NCBI GenBank assembly: GCA_004570955.1
Contig: SPPL01000011.1
Span: forward strand, 1 to 64,000
Reading direction: 5' to 3'
Source: Jeotgalicoccus nanhaiensis
GTDB taxonomy: Bacteria > Bacillota > Bacilli > Staphylococcales > Salinicoccaceae
Length of the DNA stretch: 64,000 bases
Below the pieces are notes generated by a model. The model worked only from the letters and a program-made list of their open reading frames with translations, was not told the origin of the DNA and ran no database searches. Numbering within the stretch: position 1 is the stretch's first letter; each line of letters opens with the position of its first letter. Positions 41,244 to 52,795 of the stretch are shown piece by piece. The position numbers and the translations under genes are program-made.

Positions 41244-42293
41244 TTATTCACCCTGAATCACTTCATTCCCGGTCGCTTTATATATGCGGTTCATCAGCCC
41301 TGCTGACTCCGGCACCTTATCAAAACCGTGAATAAAAATAATATCGACATCCGAAGCATCCATTATACGGAGGGCAGAATACAGATTACGCGCTGCTTCT
41401 TTGTAACTGTCACGATCCCTGCACAGACTGATGAACTGTATATCTTCACCGATGAATTCCCTGCTTGTTTCAGGTGCAATAATCCCGACTTTCTGATGGC
41501 GCTCCACTGGCAGCTTAGTATTATTGTTAATACCGCCTTCGATTACAATCAAAGGCTGACCGGGGGCGTAATGCTTATATTTCATACCGGGTGAAATCGG
41601 TTTGTCAGTCTCTCCGCTCACTGTATCAATATCTGCTTCCAGCACTTCTTCCAGCTCTTCTTTCGTTACCGCTCCCGGACGGGCTATTCTGTACGGGTAC
41701 TGCGTGCAGTCAAGTACTGTGCTTTCGATGCCGTAAGTTGCTGATTCACTGTCGACAACACCATATAATTTGTTTTCGAGGTCGTCAATAACGTGTCTTG
41801 CATTTGTCGGAGACGGTTTGCCGCTAATATTTGCGCTCGGTGCCGCTAGCGGCATATCAGCATACTGCAGAATCCTTCTTCCTACCGGATGACTCGGCAT
41901 CCGCACTGCTACAGAATCAAGCTCCGCCACTGCATTTGATGATAGATAATCTCCTTTTAACGGCAGAATAAAAGAAATCGGGCCAGGCCAGAATGCTTCC
42001 ATTAATTTAATGACGCGTTTATCAAGCACAGCTGTAAAGTCTGCCAGCTGCTTAATATCGTGGATATGTATAATTAAAGGATTGTCCCCCGGGCGTCCTT
42101 TGGCAGAAAAAATCTTACTGATCGCTTCCGCATTCCGTGCATCTGCTGCAAGTCCGTATACCGTTTCTGTCGGTATACCGATAATTTCACCGTATGTAAA
42201 AGCTATTTTTATTTCTTTCAGCTGTTCATCGATTTCTGCTTTTTTACTGTCATCTGTTAAGTCTGCTTCGGTAATTTTCCAAATTTTAGTCAC
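41244..42293 (-). CDS. tsaC: Threonylcarbamoyl-AMP synthase (Sua5/TsaC)
   Basis: This approximately 349-aa protein makes threonylcarbamoyl-AMP for tRNA t6A37 modification. The N-terminal YrdC domain (about 25-210) has GIPTETVYGLAADA, KGRPGDNPLI and RMPSHPVGR. The C-terminal Sua5 domain follows (about 235-349). GTG at 42293 is favoured because GGGGTGA lies 5 nt upstream. It overlaps prmC by 8 bp. Confidence 0.93.
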   Translation of the reverse strand: MTKIWKITEADLTDDSKKAEIDEQLKEIKIAFTYGEIIGIPTETVYGLAADARNAEAISKIFSAKGRPGDNPLIIHIHDIKQLADFTAVLDKRVIKLMEAFWPGPISFILPLKGDYLSSNAVAELDSVAVRMPSHPVGRRILQYADMPLAAPSANISGKPSPTNARHVIDDLENKLYGVVDSESATYGIESTVLDCTQYPYRIARPGAVTKEELEEVLEADIDTVSGETDKPISPGMKYKHYAPGQPLIVIEGGINNNTKLPVERHQKVGIIAPETSREFIGEDIQFISLCRDRDSYKEAARNLYSALRIMDASDVDIIFIHGFDKVPESAGLMNRIYKATGNEVIQGE

Positions 42294-43140
42294 TCTTTTC
42301 ACCCCGCGTAAAATATAATATTCTGTCCTGCTGATTGATGTCTTTAATAACGTGCGCTATAGTTCCAGGCCAGGCTGTTTCAATATAAGATTTCAATGCA
42401 TCTGCCTGCTTAAAACCAATTTCGAAGTATATCCGCCCGCCCGGCTTCAGCACCTCGGGAAGAGTGCGGATCATCTCTTTGTATAGAGCGAGCCCTCCGT
42501 CGTCTGCAAACAAGGCGGCCGCGGGTTCATATTCAACCACTGAAGACGTCATAAGGTGTTTCTCATCCTCGCTGATATACGGAGGATTAGAAATGATTAT
42601 ATCAGCTTTAATTTCTTTATCCACCAATGGTTCAAATAAACTGCCTTCTAAATATTCCGCACTCACCCCGAGGCGTCTGCCGTTTTCACGCGCTGTGCTG
42701 AGCGCGCCCGGTGAAATATCGGTCACTATTACCTTATTTGAAGTCCAGTGTTTAGCTAAAGTTAAACCGATTGCGCCTGTACCGGTGCCGATATCGACCG
42801 CTGTTAAACCTGTGTCAGGTTCGTTATTCAGCACGAAATCCACGAGCTCTTCCGTTTCATTTCTTGGGATCAGCGTGTCCGGAGTAACTTTAAAATAAGA
42901 TTCGTAAAAATACGCTTCTCCAAGAACGTATTGGTAGGGTTCATTCAGACAGACACGTTCGATAACCGAAGCAAATTTTTTGTAATCCTCTTTTGGCATC
43001 AGTTCATCCCCGTGCACCATAAGCCCGGCAAAATTCAAACCGAAAAGTTCTTCCATTACAATCGCTGCGACCCGGGTTTCCTGTCCAGATACACTTAAAG
43101 AGGCTTCCGCCTCTTTAAGTACTGCTTTATATCGTTTCAT
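42286..43140 (-). CDS. prmC: Peptide chain release factor N5-glutamine methyltransferase
   Basis: This 284-aa SAM-dependent enzyme methylates the GGQ glutamine of release factors. It has [15 protein letters not shown] (SAM loop) and the catalytic NPPY in [12 protein letters not shown]. The start lies within the 3' end of prfA (14-bp overlap), so modifier and target are translationally coupled. Confidence 0.95.
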   Translation of the reverse strand: MKRYKAVLKEAEASLSVSGQETRVAAIVMEELFGLNFAGLMVHGDELMPKEDYKKFASVIERVCLNEPYQYVLGEAYFYESYFKVTPDTLIPRNETEELVDFVLNNEPDTGLTAVDIGTGTGAIGLTLAKHWTSNKVIVTDISPGALSTARENGRRLGVSAEYLEGSLFEPLVDKEIKADIIISNPPYISEDEKHLMTSSVVEYEPAAALFADDGGLALYKEMIRTLPEVLKPGGRIYFEIGFKQADALKSYIETAWPGTIAHVIKDINQQDRILYFTRGEKSD

Positions 43141-44206
43141 TGTTCAGTTCTTCCAGTTTTGAAGTCTGTTCTTCGATAGCCAGCGCCTCGATAAGCTCAT
43201 CCAGACTACCGTCAATAATCTGATCAAGTTTTTGAATTGTTAAACCGATGCGGTGATCCGTCACACGGTTTTGCGGATAGTTATAAGTGCGGATCCGTTC
43301 AGAACGGTCCCCTGTCCCGACTGCCGATTTTCTCTTTTCAGCATATTCAGCATGCGCTTCCTGCTGCATCATATCGTAAACGCGCGCTTTAAGCACTTTC
43401 ATGGCGCGCTCTCTGTTTTTAATCTGAGATTTTTCGTCCTGTGATGTAACGACCGTGCCGCTTGGCAGGTGGGTAATACGAACTGCGGAATCAGTCGTGT
43501 TGACGTGCTGCCCGCCGGCGCCGCTTGAACGGTACGTATCAATTTTAATATCTTCGTTGCGTATATTCACTTCCACATCTTCCACTTCCGGCAGGACAGC
43601 AACAGTTGCTGTAGATGTATGAATACGTCCGCCCGATTCAGTTTCAGGCACGCGCTGAACACGGTGTGCTCCATTCTCAAACTTCAGTTTCGAGAAGGCG
43701 CCTTTACCCTGGATTAAAAAGCTGATTTCTTTAAATCCGCCCTGGTCACTGCTTTGTGACTCAACGATTTCCGTACGCCAGCCCTGATCCTCGGCATATC
43801 TCGAATACATTCTGAAGAGGTCTCCTGCGAAAATCTGCGCTTCGTCCCCGCCGGCAGCACCGCGAATTTCCATAATAACGTTTTTCTCGTCATTAGGATC
43901 TTTCGGAATGATAAGGATTTTTAAGTCATCCTCCAGTTTCGGCAGCATGCTTTCAGCTTCTGCAATTTCTTCTTTCAGCATGTCAATCATTTCCTGGTCG
44001 TCTGTTTCTTTCAGCATTTCTTTCGATTCTTCAATAGTTTCCAGATGTTCTTTGTAAACGCGGAACACTTCAACAGTATCGTGAATGTCGCTTTGTTCTT
44101 TGGAATACGTGCGGAGTTTTTCAGGATCGCTGACTACATCAGGATCGCTGAGCAGCTCAGTCAGCTGTTCATACCGATTTTCTATTATTTCGAGTTGATC
44201 AAACAT
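43127..44206 (-). CDS. prfA: Peptide chain release factor 1
   Basis: This 359-aa RF1 reads UAA/UAG. It has the GGQ loop [17 protein letters not shown] and the stop-recognition region [14 protein letters not shown] (PET instead of the more common PAT). An extended -10 TGC-TATAAT lies at 44244-44252 on the minus strand. tdk, which often precedes prfA in staphylococci, is absent. Confidence 0.97.
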   Translation of the reverse strand: MFDQLEIIENRYEQLTELLSDPDVVSDPEKLRTYSKEQSDIHDTVEVFRVYKEHLETIEESKEMLKETDDQEMIDMLKEEIAEAESMLPKLEDDLKILIIPKDPNDEKNVIMEIRGAAGGDEAQIFAGDLFRMYSRYAEDQGWRTEIVESQSSDQGGFKEISFLIQGKGAFSKLKFENGAHRVQRVPETESGGRIHTSTATVAVLPEVEDVEVNIRNEDIKIDTYRSSGAGGQHVNTTDSAVRITHLPSGTVVTSQDEKSQIKNRERAMKVLKARVYDMMQQEAHAEYAEKRKSAVGTGDRSERIRTYNYPQNRVTDHRIGLTIQKLDQIIDGSLDELIEALAIEEQTSKLEELNNETI

Positions 44207-44243
44207 AAGAATTCGTCCTTTTCCTGGTTCGTTTAGTTATTTT

Positions 44244-44252
44244 ATTATAGCA
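44244..44252 (-). promoter_or_regulatory. Extended -10 promoter of prfA
   Basis: TGC-TATAAT on the minus strand is about 38 bp before the prfA ATG and immediately follows the rpmE2 terminator. Confidence 0.55.
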
Positions 44253-44264
44253 TATTTTTAAGAC

Positions 44265-44296
44265 AAAAAAACTGCACTGAAATACTCAGTGCAGTT
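44265..44296 (-). terminator. Terminator of rpmE2
   Basis: AACTGCACTGA/TCAGTGCAGTT (11-bp perfect stem, 5-nt loop) is followed by a U run on the minus strand. Confidence 0.9.
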
Positions 44297-44305
44297 GAAG
44301 TTTCG

Positions 44306-44566
44306 TTATTGTTCGTTGCTTGATTTAAGACCGAATTTTTTGTTGAATTTCTCAACACGGCCGTCTGCTGATGCGAACTTCTGACGTCCTGTGTAGAACG
44401 GGTGTGAATCAGAAGAAATATCTAAACGAATAACCGGGTATTCGTTGCCATCTTCCCACTCCATAGTTTCAGAAGAAGTACGTGTAGATCCACTTAAGAA
44501 TTTAAAATCTGTAGTTGAATCTAAAAAGATTACTTTTTTGTATTCAGGATGAATTCCTTGTTTCAT
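44306..44566 (-). CDS. rpmE2: 50S ribosomal protein L31 type B
   Basis: This 86-aa L31 ([16 protein letters not shown]..., [13 protein letters not shown]) contains no cysteines, so it is the zinc-independent C-minus type. The start at 44566 has SD AGGAG 9 nt away; an ATG three codons earlier is too close. It has its own promoter and terminator and a leader of about 65 nt. Confidence 0.95.
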   Translation of the reverse strand: MKQGIHPEYKKVIFLDSTTDFKFLSGSTRTSSETMEWEDGNEYPVIRLDISSDSHPFYTGRQKFASADGRVEKFNKKFGLKSSNEQ

Positions 44567-44638
44567 AATTGTCATCTCCTTTGCCCTGGACCATCTGGAA
44601 CAGAGTTATTTGTGGCTATCACCACGCATTACTTTGCC

Positions 44639-44667
44639 ATTATACATTCTCGCGGTGTAAAAAGCAA
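44639..44667 (-). promoter_or_regulatory. rpmE2 promoter
   Basis: The minus strand has -35 TTGCTT (44662-44667), a 17-bp spacer and -10 TATAAT (44639-44644). The resulting approximately 65-nt leader contains inverted repeats (TGGTGATAGCCA and CTGTTCCAGATGGTCCAG) and could be an autoregulatory L31 leader. Confidence 0.65.
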
Positions 44668-44682
44668 TATCTGCGAAGAAAT

Positions 44683-46002
44683 TTATATAACCGGTTTTCC
44701 GGTTTTCTGAGAGCTGATCATACGGTCTCTCAGCACATCGAAGAACTCTTCGTTCGTTTTCGTTGTTTTTAAAATTCTTAAGAAACGTTCTGTAAAATCA
44801 GATGAATCTGTAAACAGATTTCTCAGCTGCCATAAGATTTCCAGTTCTTTTTTATCGAGCAGCAGTTCTTCCTTACGCGTGCTCGAACGTCTGATATCGA
44901 TTGCCGGGTAAATACGGCGCTCGCTTAAATGACGGTCAAGATGCAGTTCCATGTTCCCCGTTCCTTTAAACTCTTCGTAAATTACATCGTCCATACGGCT
45001 GCCTGTATCCACTAAGGCAGTGGACAGAATCGTCAGGCTGCCGCCCGCTTCAATATTGCGCGCTGCGCCGAAGAAATGCTTCGGACGGTGCAGGCTGGCA
45101 GGATCCAGACCGCCTGACAAAGTACGGCCGGAAGCGGGAATCACCAGATTGTAAGCACGTGCGAGACGCGTAATTGAGTCCATTAAAATAATTACATCTT
45201 CGCCCATCTCAACGAGCCGTTTCGCACGTTCCAAAAGCAGCTCTGCCACTTTAACGTGGTGCTGCGGCGGCTCATCAAACGTCGAATGCACAACGTCAGC
45301 TTGCTCAACCGAACGCTCGAGATCTGTAACCTCTTCGGGACGTTCCCCGATCAGCAGGATAAAGAGCTTCACGTTTGGATGATTCGTCGTAATTGCCTGT
45401 GCGATTTCTTTTAAGAGTGATGTTTTCCCGGCTTTAGGCGGTGCAACAATCATTCCGCGCTGGCCGAAACCTATCGGGGTGACCAGATCCATAATACGCG
45501 TCGACATATCAGACGGTTCATTTTCAAGACGGATACGTTCATCCGGATACAAAGGTGTTAAAGCTTGGAAATGCGGACGTTTTTTAACTTCTTCAGCATT
45601 ATGGTCATTAATAAAATCGACCTGCAGCAGACCATAATATTTTTCATTTTCTTTAGGTTTGCGGACTTTACCGGTCACCTTGTCGCCCTTTTTCAATTCG
45701 AAACGGCGAATCTGCGATGCGGATATATAAATATCCTTTTCACCTTTGGAAAAATTAACTGTACGCAGAAAGCCGTAGCCGTCCTGCTGGATATCATCGA
45801 GAATGCCTTCCATATAATAGTTTCCGTCTTTTTCCATTTCTGCTTCCAGTATTGCAAGAACCAGTTCTTTTTTATTCAGTTTGCTGTAATTCGAAAGACG
45901 TAAGTTTTTCGCACGTTCAGTTAAGGCTTTAGTCGTATTATTTTTATATAAAGCATCGAATGTTTCATATTTCATATCCTGTGTCTTTGGTTTATCAGAC
46001 AA
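44683..46002 (-). CDS. rho: Transcription termination factor Rho
   Basis: This roughly 439-aa hexameric RNA helicase has an N-terminal Rho_N domain ([20 protein letters not shown]), a cold-shock-like RNA-binding domain ([25 protein letters not shown]), the P-loop [15 protein letters not shown] and [14 protein letters not shown]. The TTG at 46002 aligns with staphylococcal Rho starts and has GGAAGTGG upstream. The open frame extends three codons to a GTG. Confidence 0.95.
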   Translation of the reverse strand: MSDKPKTQDMKYETFDALYKNNTTKALTERAKNLRLSNYSKLNKKELVLAILEAEMEKDGNYYMEGILDDIQQDGYGFLRTVNFSKGEKDIYISASQIRRFELKKGDKVTGKVRKPKENEKYYGLLQVDFINDHNAEEVKKRPHFQALTPLYPDERIRLENEPSDMSTRIMDLVTPIGFGQRGMIVAPPKAGKTSLLKEIAQAITTNHPNVKLFILLIGERPEEVTDLERSVEQADVVHSTFDEPPQHHVKVAELLLERAKRLVEMGEDVIILMDSITRLARAYNLVIPASGRTLSGGLDPASLHRPKHFFGAARNIEAGGSLTILSTALVDTGSRMDDVIYEEFKGTGNMELHLDRHLSERRIYPAIDIRRSSTRKEELLLDKKELEILWQLRNLFTDSSDFTERFLRILKTTKTNEEFFDVLRDRMISSQKTGKPVI

Positions 46003-46230
46003 TATTTCCACTTCCCAATACTGATTTTATTATTTTTTACTCATTTATATGTTTTTTCTGGAATAATTTTAGAGATTGCACTGGAGCTGCGGGATTCTTC
46101 TCCATGGAGTAATTGCGAATCTGAAGTTTTTTAAAAGGCATACATATATTACATCCGCCGGTGGTGGTATGTCAAAGAAAAGCTGAAGATAAATAAGGTT
46201 TTATCAGACTGAAGTTTTGTTTTGCGGTCC
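46003..46230. other. Gene-free stretch between rho and the glpX terminator
   Basis: No ORF with an SD longer than a few codons is present on either strand. The stretch is AT-rich near rho, where its promoter must lie (candidate -10 TATAAA on the minus strand near 46045). It also carries imperfect inverted repeats: CTCCATGGAG, TGGAG...CTCCA, and CATAC...GTATG around a GC-rich core (46138-46180). Function unknown. Confidence 0.5.
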
Positions 46231-46292
46231 GATGAAAACAGCTCATGTGACTGCAAATCTGTTTACAGTCACATGAAAGCTGATACTGTTTT
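46231..46292 (-). terminator. Terminator-like hairpin of glpX
   Basis: CATGTGACTG (46244-46253) and CAGTCACATG (46266-46275) form a 10-bp perfect stem with a 12-nt loop. Outer GAAAACAGCT...AGCTGATACTGTTTTC extends it. The U tract is modest. Confidence 0.65.
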
Positions 46293-46293
46293 C

Positions 46294-47259
46294 TTATTTA
46301 TCCATAACCATATTCGGTTTTTTCTTTAAACTGTGACGGCTGTTAATAAATCTTACCGTTCCTGATTTTGCGCGCATAACTACTGAAGATGTCTCGGCAA
46401 AACCACTTTTGAACTGGACACCTTTCATCAATTCACCGTCAGTTACTGCAGTTGCTGCAAAAATGGCATCATCGCCGCTGACTAAATCGTTAAGTTCGAG
46501 TTTTTTATCAGGATTAACACCCATCTCGATGCAGCGGTTACGTTCTTCGTCATTTCTCGGTAAGAGACGGCCCTGGAAATCTCCATCCAGCGCTTTGATT
46601 CCGGCAGCCGCAATAACACCTTCCGGCGCCCCGCCGACACCCATTAAAATATCGATACCTGTCCATTCAAAGCAAGTATTGATTGCTGCGCCGACATCAC
46701 CGTTATCAAACATTATAATACGTGCGCCAAGCGCGCGGACCTGATTAATAATTTCTGCACTCCGCTCACGCTTAATAATCGTTACTGTAATATCTGATAT
46801 ATTTTTATTTTTCGCTTTTGCAACCGCACGGATGTTCTCTTCAACAGATTTGTCAATATCGATTACACCCAGGCAATCAGGACCTGCAGCAATTTTTTGC
46901 ATATACATATCCGGTGCATGAAGAAGATTACCTTTATCGGCTGCTGCCAGAACAGTCATAGCACCCATAGTGCCCTCTGCAACAGTCGTTGTGCCTTCGA
47001 GCGGATCCACTGCTATATCAAGTTCGGGACCAGAACCGATTCCGAGTTCTTCCCCTATATACAGCATCGGCGCTTCATCAATTTCGCCTTCGCCGATAAC
47101 TACCTTGCCTGCCATAGGAATCGTATCAAACAGCTTGCGCATCGCCTCTGTTGCCGCATCATCCGCCTCATTTTTTAAGCCTTTGCCTGTCCAGGCTGCA
47201 CTCGAAAGCGCAGCCGCTTCTGTCACTCTTACGAGTTCCATCGATAATCCTCTTTCCAA
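46294..47259 (-). CDS. glpX: Fructose-1,6-bisphosphatase class II
   Basis: This 321-aa gluconeogenic phosphatase has [38 protein letters not shown] and [15 protein letters not shown] (metal/substrate site). TTG at 47259 is kept as the start: GGGGGAG is 6 nt upstream, and B. subtilis GlpX begins MERSLSMELV. An internal ATG at 47241 also has AGAGGA upstream. Confidence 0.94.
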   Translation of the reverse strand: MERGLSMELVRVTEAAALSSAAWTGKGLKNEADDAATEAMRKLFDTIPMAGKVVIGEGEIDEAPMLYIGEELGIGSGPELDIAVDPLEGTTTVAEGTMGAMTVLAAADKGNLLHAPDMYMQKIAAGPDCLGVIDIDKSVEENIRAVAKAKNKNISDITVTIIKRERSAEIINQVRALGARIIMFDNGDVGAAINTCFEWTGIDILMGVGGAPEGVIAAAGIKALDGDFQGRLLPRNDEERNRCIEMGVNPDKKLELNDLVSGDDAIFAATAVTDGELMKGVQFKSGFAETSSVVMRAKSGTVRFINSRHSLKKKPNMVMDK

Positions 47260-47308
47260 AACTGTCTCCCCCTATATATCCGCACTTTTTTCCTTGACTA
47301 TTATAACA

Positions 47309-47344
47309 CAGAAAAGACCGGTATTCTTACGAATACCGGTCTTT
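47309..47344 (-). terminator. Terminator of the second murA
   Basis: AAAGACCGGTATTC/GAATACCGGTCTTT (14-bp perfect stem, TTAC loop, 47313-47344) is followed by UUUUC on the minus strand. A TATAAT next to it (about 47300) may belong to the glpX promoter. Confidence 0.85.
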
Positions 47345-47350
47345 GAATGC

Positions 47351-48616
47351 TCAATCTTCCAGAGTATCCCGCCAAATATCAGCACCGAGTGCCGACAGTT
47401 TTTTAACTATATCAGCGTAACCTCTGTCGATATGATTTACATTATGAATTGTCGTTACGCCATCTGCAATAAGACCTGAAATTAAAAGACATGCACCGGC
47501 ACGAAGATCGCTTGCATATACTTCTGCACCTTTCAGCTGTGAAGGGTAAATCAGTGCACTGCTGCTCTTTTTCTCAATATGAGCATTCATGAGCGACAGT
47601 TCATCCACATGTCTGAATCTCGCAGGATAAATAGTTTCTGTAATCTTGCTTACTCCGTCCGCTAAAAACATAAGCGGTGTAATCGGCTGCTGCAAATCTG
47701 TTGCAAAGCCGGGATAGACCTGTGTTTTTAATGATACTGCATTATATTTTTCTGGTTTATTAATTACGACATAGTCATCACCAATATCGAGTTTAACACC
47801 CATTTCTTCCAGTTTTGCCGACAGTGATTCCATATGCGTCGGAATAATATTATTCACTTTGTAATTCTTTCCGGCCACAGCACCGACAATCATATAAGTG
47901 CCGGCTTCAATCCGGTCGGGAATAATATTATGGGTCGTACCGTGCAGTGATTCCACACCTTCGATACGAATCGTATCCGTGCCCGCACCTTTGATGTTCG
48001 CGCCCATGTTGTTAAGCAGCGTTGCTACATCGACGATTTCCGGTTCTTTCGCTACGTTTTCCAAAGTCGTTCGCCCTTCGGCACAGCTTGCTGCAAGCAT
48101 CATATTAATCGTTGCACCGACTGAGACAACATCGAAGAATATTTTAGCGCCTGTCAGTTTTTCCGCCGTCAGGTACATCGCCCCGTGTTCATTCGTTACT
48201 TTGGCACCCAGCGCTTCAAATCCTTTGATGTGCTGATCGATTGGTCTCGGTCCGAGCGGACATCCGCCCGGCAGTCCGATAACACATTTTTTAAAACGCG
48301 AGAGCATTGCACCCATCATATAATACGATGCACGCAAAGATTGTACTTTATTGTTTGGCAGCGGCATGTTTACCGCTTCTTCAGCGTTGACTTCAAGAGT
48401 TGTGCCTGATAATTCCGTCTTAATATTCAAATCGTTTAAGAGACTCATCAGCGTTTTAACATCGCTGATTTCAGGCAGCCCTTCCAGTGTTACTTTGCCA
48501 GAGGAGGCCATAAGCGAAGCCGGAATCAGAGCAACCGCACTGTTTTTAGCCCCGCTGATGTCGACCTGTCCGGTCAGCTGACTGCCGCCGCGGACTTTAA
48601 TTACATCTTCAGCCAT
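47351..48616 (-). CDS. murZ: UDP-N-acetylglucosamine 1-carboxyvinyltransferase (second copy)
   Basis: This 421-aa MurA paralogue has [13 protein letters not shown], the catalytic Cys in [15 protein letters not shown] and [13 protein letters not shown]. Position next to fsa, glpX and rho identifies the MurAB/MurZ type. Both copies keep the active-site Cys, so both should be catalytic and fosfomycin-sensitive. Confidence 0.95.
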   Translation of the reverse strand: MAEDVIKVRGGSQLTGQVDISGAKNSAVALIPASLMASSGKVTLEGLPEISDVKTLMSLLNDLNIKTELSGTTLEVNAEEAVNMPLPNNKVQSLRASYYMMGAMLSRFKKCVIGLPGGCPLGPRPIDQHIKGFEALGAKVTNEHGAMYLTAEKLTGAKIFFDVVSVGATINMMLAASCAEGRTTLENVAKEPEIVDVATLLNNMGANIKGAGTDTIRIEGVESLHGTTHNIIPDRIEAGTYMIVGAVAGKNYKVNNIIPTHMESLSAKLEEMGVKLDIGDDYVVINKPEKYNAVSLKTQVYPGFATDLQQPITPLMFLADGVSKITETIYPARFRHVDELSLMNAHIEKKSSSALIYPSQLKGAEVYASDLRAGACLLISGLIADGVTTIHNVNHIDRGYADIVKKLSALGADIWRDTLED

Positions 48617-48650
48617 ATAGAAAGCTCCTTGTCATTTAATTGGGTGGAGA

Positions 48651-49292
48651 CTATTTATTATTCCAGTCGTTTAAGAATTGTTCGATTCCTTTATCAGTTA
48701 AAGGATGCTTCGTTAATGTTTTAATTACTTTATAAGGGATTGTCGCGATATCCGCACCGCGTACTGCCGCCCCGTGCATATGTCCTGCATTGCGGATTGA
48801 GGCCGCAATAATTTCAGTATCGATATCGTGAATCGCAAAAATAGCTGCGATATCTTCAATTAACTGAAGACCATCAAGTCCTATATCATCAAGACGTCCG
48901 ATAAAAGGCGATACATAAGTTGCGCCTGCACGCGCTGCAGTCAGTGCCTGCACCGTGTTGAAGACTAACGTAACATTCGTTTTAATTCCTTCGTCAGAAA
49001 GTACTTTAACTGCCTTCATGCCGTCTTCTGTCATCGGGATTTTAACGATAATGTGCTCGTGAAGTTTAGCGAGTTCGCGCCCTTCTTCAATCATGCCTTT
49101 TGCATCAAGCGCAATAACTTCACCGCTGACCGGCCCGCCTACCAGCTCGCAGATTTCAACGAGTCTGTCGTGGAAAGAGATATCTTTTTCTTTTGCTACT
49201 AAAGAAGGGTTTGTTGTCACACCGCTCAGTACGCCCCACTCGTGTATTTCTTTAATTTCATCCATATTAGCTGTATCTATAAAGTATTTCAT
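48651..49292 (-). CDS. Transaldolase-like protein (Fsa/TalC family)
   Basis: This 213-aa short transaldolase-family TIM barrel has [27 protein letters not shown], the Schiff-base Lys in [14 protein letters not shown], and [13 protein letters not shown]. Family members act as transaldolase or fructose-6-P aldolase; the choice is not decidable here. The start at 49292 has GGAGG 12 nt away. In Bacillus, fbaA lies between pyrG and this gene; it is absent here. Confidence 0.9.
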   Translation of the reverse strand: MKYFIDTANMDEIKEIHEWGVLSGVTTNPSLVAKEKDISFHDRLVEICELVGGPVSGEVIALDAKGMIEEGRELAKLHEHIIVKIPMTEDGMKAVKVLSDEGIKTNVTLVFNTVQALTAARAGATYVSPFIGRLDDIGLDGLQLIEDIAAIFAIHDIDTEIIAASIRNAGHMHGAAVRGADIATIPYKVIKTLTKHPLTDKGIEQFLNDWNNK

Positions 49293-49329
49293 ATTGTTTT
49301 TCGTCCTCCAGTAATGTGATATTAACATC

Positions 49330-49359
49330 ATTATAAATTAAAGCTTCTCAAACTGACAA
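49330..49359 (-). promoter_or_regulatory. Candidate promoter of fsa-murZ
   Basis: The minus strand has TTGTCA (49354-49359), an 18-bp spacer and TATAAT (49330-49335), about 40 bp before the fsa start. Confidence 0.5.
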
Positions 49360-49476
49360 TGCTTTACCATTAACAGTTGCTTTAAATTTTCCCGAAATTC
49401 TTTAATAATCGCTGCAGCCGTTGCCGTTGACCTCTTTTAGACTGGCTGTAGAAAAAATAAACTGCGGAATTCCGAC

Positions 49477-49512
49477 GAAAAAATCAGCCGGAACAAAGCC
49501 GGCTGATTTTTA
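49477..49512 (-). terminator. Terminator of pyrG
   Basis: AAATCAGCCGG/CCGGCTGATTT with a 7-nt loop is followed by a U run on the minus strand. Confidence 0.88.
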
Positions 49513-49536
49513 GTGCTTTTCTATTTCAAAAACTGC

Positions 49537-51213
<1,677 letters not shown>

Positions 51214-51240
51214 GTTTACTAGTCCCTGTTTAAGGGAGCC

Positions 51241-51276
51241 CAAATAAAATACTATCACTTTAAAAGAAAAAGTCAA
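51241..51276 (-). promoter_or_regulatory. pyrG promoter with GGGC initiation site
   Basis: The minus strand has -35 TTGACT (51271-51276), a 16-bp spacer, -10 TAGTAT (51249-51254), a 7-bp discriminator and then GGGCTCCC starting at 51241. The GGGC start is what allows reiterative G addition when CTP is low in the B. subtilis system. Confidence 0.8.
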
Positions 51277-51282
51277 TAAAAA

Positions 51283-51789
51283 TTAGTACGCATCTGCTTC
51301 GTCGTCGTAATCATCTTCGAGTTTTTCTTTTTCGTCAAACTCGATTGCATCGTCAGCTTCTTTACTGTCGATATCCTCTTCGTCTTCACCGTGCAGGGTG
51401 TCGTCGATTTCTTCCTGATCTTCACCTAATTCTTTCGCACCCGGGTAATCGGCGTCAGCTTCTTCCTCGATGTATTCATCTTCAGCTGCGATTTCTATTT
51501 TGTGAATTGTCGGCGCGATTTTATCACTGATGTCATCTACTGCATACCATTCGCGGAGTCCCCATACGCCGTCATCCGTGCTCAGGAAACGGCCATCGGT
51601 GTTTAAATCCGTATAAAATTGCAGAATACGGTTTTCAATCTCACCTTCAGTGTAATTGCCGACTTCTTTAAACTTATCGATCATTTCGTAAAGATTCGTT
51701 TCTTTGCCTTTATCTTCTAAATATATGTGCGACATATCTATAAACGAATGCTCGTCCATCATTTCTTTTGTATAGCTGTCCAGTCTCAT
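51283..51789 (-). CDS. rpoE: DNA-directed RNA polymerase subunit delta
   Basis: This 168-aa delta subunit has an N-terminal HARE-HTH domain (residues 1 to about 90, [20 protein letters not shown] to [14 protein letters not shown]) and a disordered, highly acidic tail (about 95-168). It improves polymerase recycling. It precedes pyrG, the usual order. Its own promoter is well formed. Confidence 0.95.
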   Translation of the reverse strand: MRLDSYTKEMMDEHSFIDMSHIYLEDKGKETNLYEMIDKFKEVGNYTEGEIENRILQFYTDLNTDGRFLSTDDGVWGLREWYAVDDISDKIAPTIHKIEIAAEDEYIEEEADADYPGAKELGEDQEEIDDTLHGEDEEDIDSKEADDAIEFDEKEKLEDDYDDEADAY

Positions 51790-51825
51790 TTACGTCATCC
51801 TTTCAAGATGTAAATACCTTAGGAT

Positions 51826-51854
51826 ATAATACAAATATTTATGCGATGTTTCAA
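51826..51854 (-). promoter_or_regulatory. rpoE promoter
   Basis: The minus strand has -35 TTGAAA (51849-51854), a 17-bp spacer and -10 TATTAT (51826-51831). The leader is about 30 nt to the ATG at 51789. Confidence 0.7.
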
Positions 51855-51862
51855 GCTTTATA

Positions 51863-52693
51863 TTAATATCTTATTAATTTCACATAACGGTTCGCGTGTT
51901 TCTTATTGCCTCCGGGAACAAACCCTGCGTTCGTAAACAGCTTTTCAAATGCTGAGTCCGATACCGTGACCGCCGCAGTGTCCACCGTGACGAGCTTCTT
52001 TCTGACAGCTGTCGCAAACTGGCGCATCGCGCTTTCTGCAATACCTTCTTCACGGTGGTTCTCGTCGACATAAATATGTTTAATAACCAGCATATCACTC
52101 TCCTGTACCGCATCGATATGCCCGACTTTGCTGCCGTCGCGTCTGAGTATAATTTTCACTGCCGGCATGATTGTTTCTTCATCAAACTCCAGTTTTAAAT
52201 TCGGCACATAATTCCGGTTCAAATCGAGATAATACAGCCGTTCTTTGCCGATTGGCCCCTCTTCTTTCGTCGCCAGATGTAAAAAACCCGCACGCTCGTA
52301 TAAATTCCAGGCACCGGCATTTTCACCGTCAACAACTAAATATAAATGGTCGAATGATGAAAAATTTTCCTGCACGTATACCGGCAGATTTTGGGCAACT
52401 GCTGTCCCGTACCCGTTCCCCTGATATTTTTCGTTAATTGAAAGAGAACGCACGTATACGACTTCATGGGGAGTACTGTAGCCTTCGTGCTGATAATGTT
52501 TATGCAGCACAAAAAAACCTATAACCTTCCCATCGTCAGTAACGACTACATTGGCAGTGCGGTTGACGTCATTAAGTGCGTCGTCAAGCACTTCAAGCGG
52601 CATGCTCGAATAGACACGCTGCCTTTCACTCAATATGTAATTTTCCAGATGTTCTCTGTCCGCCTCTGTAAATTTCCTAATATTAATACTCAT
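51863..52693 (-). CDS. Tandem GNAT-fold acetyltransferase
   Basis: This 276-aa protein has two GNAT halves. The N-terminal half (1 to about 150) has the acetyl-CoA loop NEKYQGNGYGTAVAQ and NLYERAGF. The C-terminal half (about 160-276) has HIYVDENHREEGIAESAM and FEKLFTNAGFVPG, with a weaker CoA loop. The substrate is unknown. A SigB-type promoter (52742-52767) precedes it, and it is divergent from the BCCT transporter. Confidence 0.85.
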   Translation of the reverse strand: MSINIRKFTEADREHLENYILSERQRVYSSMPLEVLDDALNDVNRTANVVVTDDGKVIGFFVLHKHYQHEGYSTPHEVVYVRSLSINEKYQGNGYGTAVAQNLPVYVQENFSSFDHLYLVVDGENAGAWNLYERAGFLHLATKEEGPIGKERLYYLDLNRNYVPNLKLEFDEETIMPAVKIILRRDGSKVGHIDAVQESDMLVIKHIYVDENHREEGIAESAMRQFATAVRKKLVTVDTAAVTVSDSAFEKLFTNAGFVPGGNKKHANRYVKLIRY

Positions 52694-52741
52694 GTTTTAC
52701 CCCTTTTTGACATATTGATATAGTTTGCTATTATAAATGCC

Positions 52742-52767
52742 ATACCCCCTATAGTGACAATTTAGAC
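52742..52767 (-). promoter_or_regulatory. SigB-type promoter of the GNAT gene
   Basis: The minus strand has GTCTAA (52762-52767), a 14-bp spacer and GGGTAT (52742-52747): -35 is 5/6 and -10 is 6/6 to the SigB consensus. The leader to the ATG at 52693 is about 40 nt. Confidence 0.65.
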
Positions 52768-52795
52768 ATTACATTACAACTTTCATTATTTCAGC

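Noticed and set aside
46171-46188. Five-codon frame with GGTGGTGGT before ATG in the rho-glpX gap
   Set aside because: Too short to support as a gene; the SD-like run is part of a GC-rich inverted repeat.
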